Part shown: one piece after another, positions 11,932 through 12,274 of the stretch
Layout: the number at the start of each line of letters is the position of its first letter
Position numbering within the stretch: the first letter of the stretch is position 1
Assembly: GCA_038240335.1 (NCBI GenBank)
Contig: JBBSDV010000096.1
Span: forward strand, 1-12,274
From: JBBSDV01 sp038240335
Lineage (GTDB): Bacteria; Chloroflexota; Dehalococcoidia; DSTF01; JACRBR01
Direction: 5' to 3'
Length of the DNA: 12,274 bases
Program-made: the position numbers and the translations under genes
Notes under the pieces: model-generated
Told to the model about the DNA's origin: nothing
The model's input: the letters and a program-made list of their open reading frames with translations, nothing else
Databases searched by the model: none

Positions 11932-12274
11932 ATGGCTGATACCGACGAAGTTAAGCCCGCTGACGAAGAGGGCCACTGGTGCATCGAGGACGGCGCTCCG
12001 GTACAACGCGAGCCGGCCGACGTCTATCGTCCGGACGGCACGGTGAACCTTTCCTATAGCAACCCGTACAACCTGAAGGTCGAGCGCATTTGGTTCGACG
12101 GCAAGATCGTGTACGCGATCGAGCAGGGGGAGCTGGATATCGACCTCGATCGCGTCAAAGTGGCCCAGGAGTACCAGATCGTCTATGGGGTCGAACTCGA
12201 CGAGCGCGGCAAGCTGCGCGGCGAGCCTGAGCGCGTTGACGGCCAGTACAACATCTACGATTCGGTGCCGGGGA
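11932..12274 (+). CDS. Acidic hypothetical protein, 3' end beyond window
   Basis: The first 114 residues of a protein I do not recognise; the frame is open to the right edge. ATG 11932 has a clear AAGAGGA (11917-11923) 8 nt upstream and a plausible promoter before that, and codon third positions are strongly G/C, unlike the intergenic DNA just before. The chain begins with an acidic segment (MADTDEVKPADEEGHW), then has alternating short strands rich in Tyr, Asp, Glu and Val: PDGTVNLSYSNPYNLKVERI, WFDGKIVYAIEQGELDIDLD, then VAQEYQIVYGVELDERG. It has no signal peptide, membrane segment or known motif so far. The pattern suggests a soluble, mainly beta cytosolic protein; any function would be a guess. 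Confidence 0.82.
   Translation, partial: MADTDEVKPADEEGHWCIEDGAPVQREPADVYRPDGTVNLSYSNPYNLKVERIWFDGKIVYAIEQGELDIDLDRVKVAQEYQIVYGVELDERGKLRGEPERVDGQYNIYDSVPG

Overview
This is a GC-rich bacterial window with strong third-position G/C codon bias and frequent GTG and TTG starts. The best clue to its origin is a secreted M23 peptidase carrying a long Thr/Pro tail of repeated TPT/TPE units, a style common in Chloroflexota surface proteins. Several starts also sit 6-8 nt after a -10-like hexamer, as in leaderless transcripts. I place it tentatively in Chloroflexota (Dehalococcoidia-like); no rRNA or marker gene is present to confirm this.

Layout. 1-1251 (+): C-terminal part of a GMC flavin oxidoreductase cut by the left edge. 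1252-1969: a mostly intergenic stretch with a candidate promoter, a small basic protein (1503-1739) and a strong GC hairpin. 1970-3271 (+): an acetyl-CoA hydrolase / 4-hydroxybutyrate CoA-transferase family enzyme whose start codon is open to question, followed by a hairpin. 3404-4330 (+): an all-helical, HEAT-like protein of unknown function. 4424-8033 (+): a tightly overlapped glycerol operon, glpK-glpD-GNAT acetyltransferase (TTGA and GTGA junctions), preceded by a nested palindrome. 8117-8806 (+): a YfcE-type metallophosphoesterase. 8947-10320 (-): a MATE transporter. 10453-11556 (-): the M23 peptidase. 11557-11931: a divergent, less GC-rich intergenic region with several regulatory-looking elements. 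11932-12274 (+): the start of an unrecognised acidic protein running off the right edge.

Function. The only clear pathway is glycerol use. GlpK phosphorylates glycerol, and membrane-associated FAD-dependent GlpD oxidises glycerol-3-phosphate to dihydroxyacetone phosphate, passing electrons to quinone. No glycerol facilitator or GlpR-type regulator is visible. The CoA-transferase and GMC oxidoreductase suggest organic acid and alcohol metabolism but have no visible partners. I see no mobile element, CRISPR array, tRNA, rRNA, phage gene or defence system, and no convincing new multi-gene system. The items most worth a second look are regulatory (leaderless-type starts, palindromes before glpK and before the helical-repeat gene, the CoA-transferase start) and three uncharacterised proteins.
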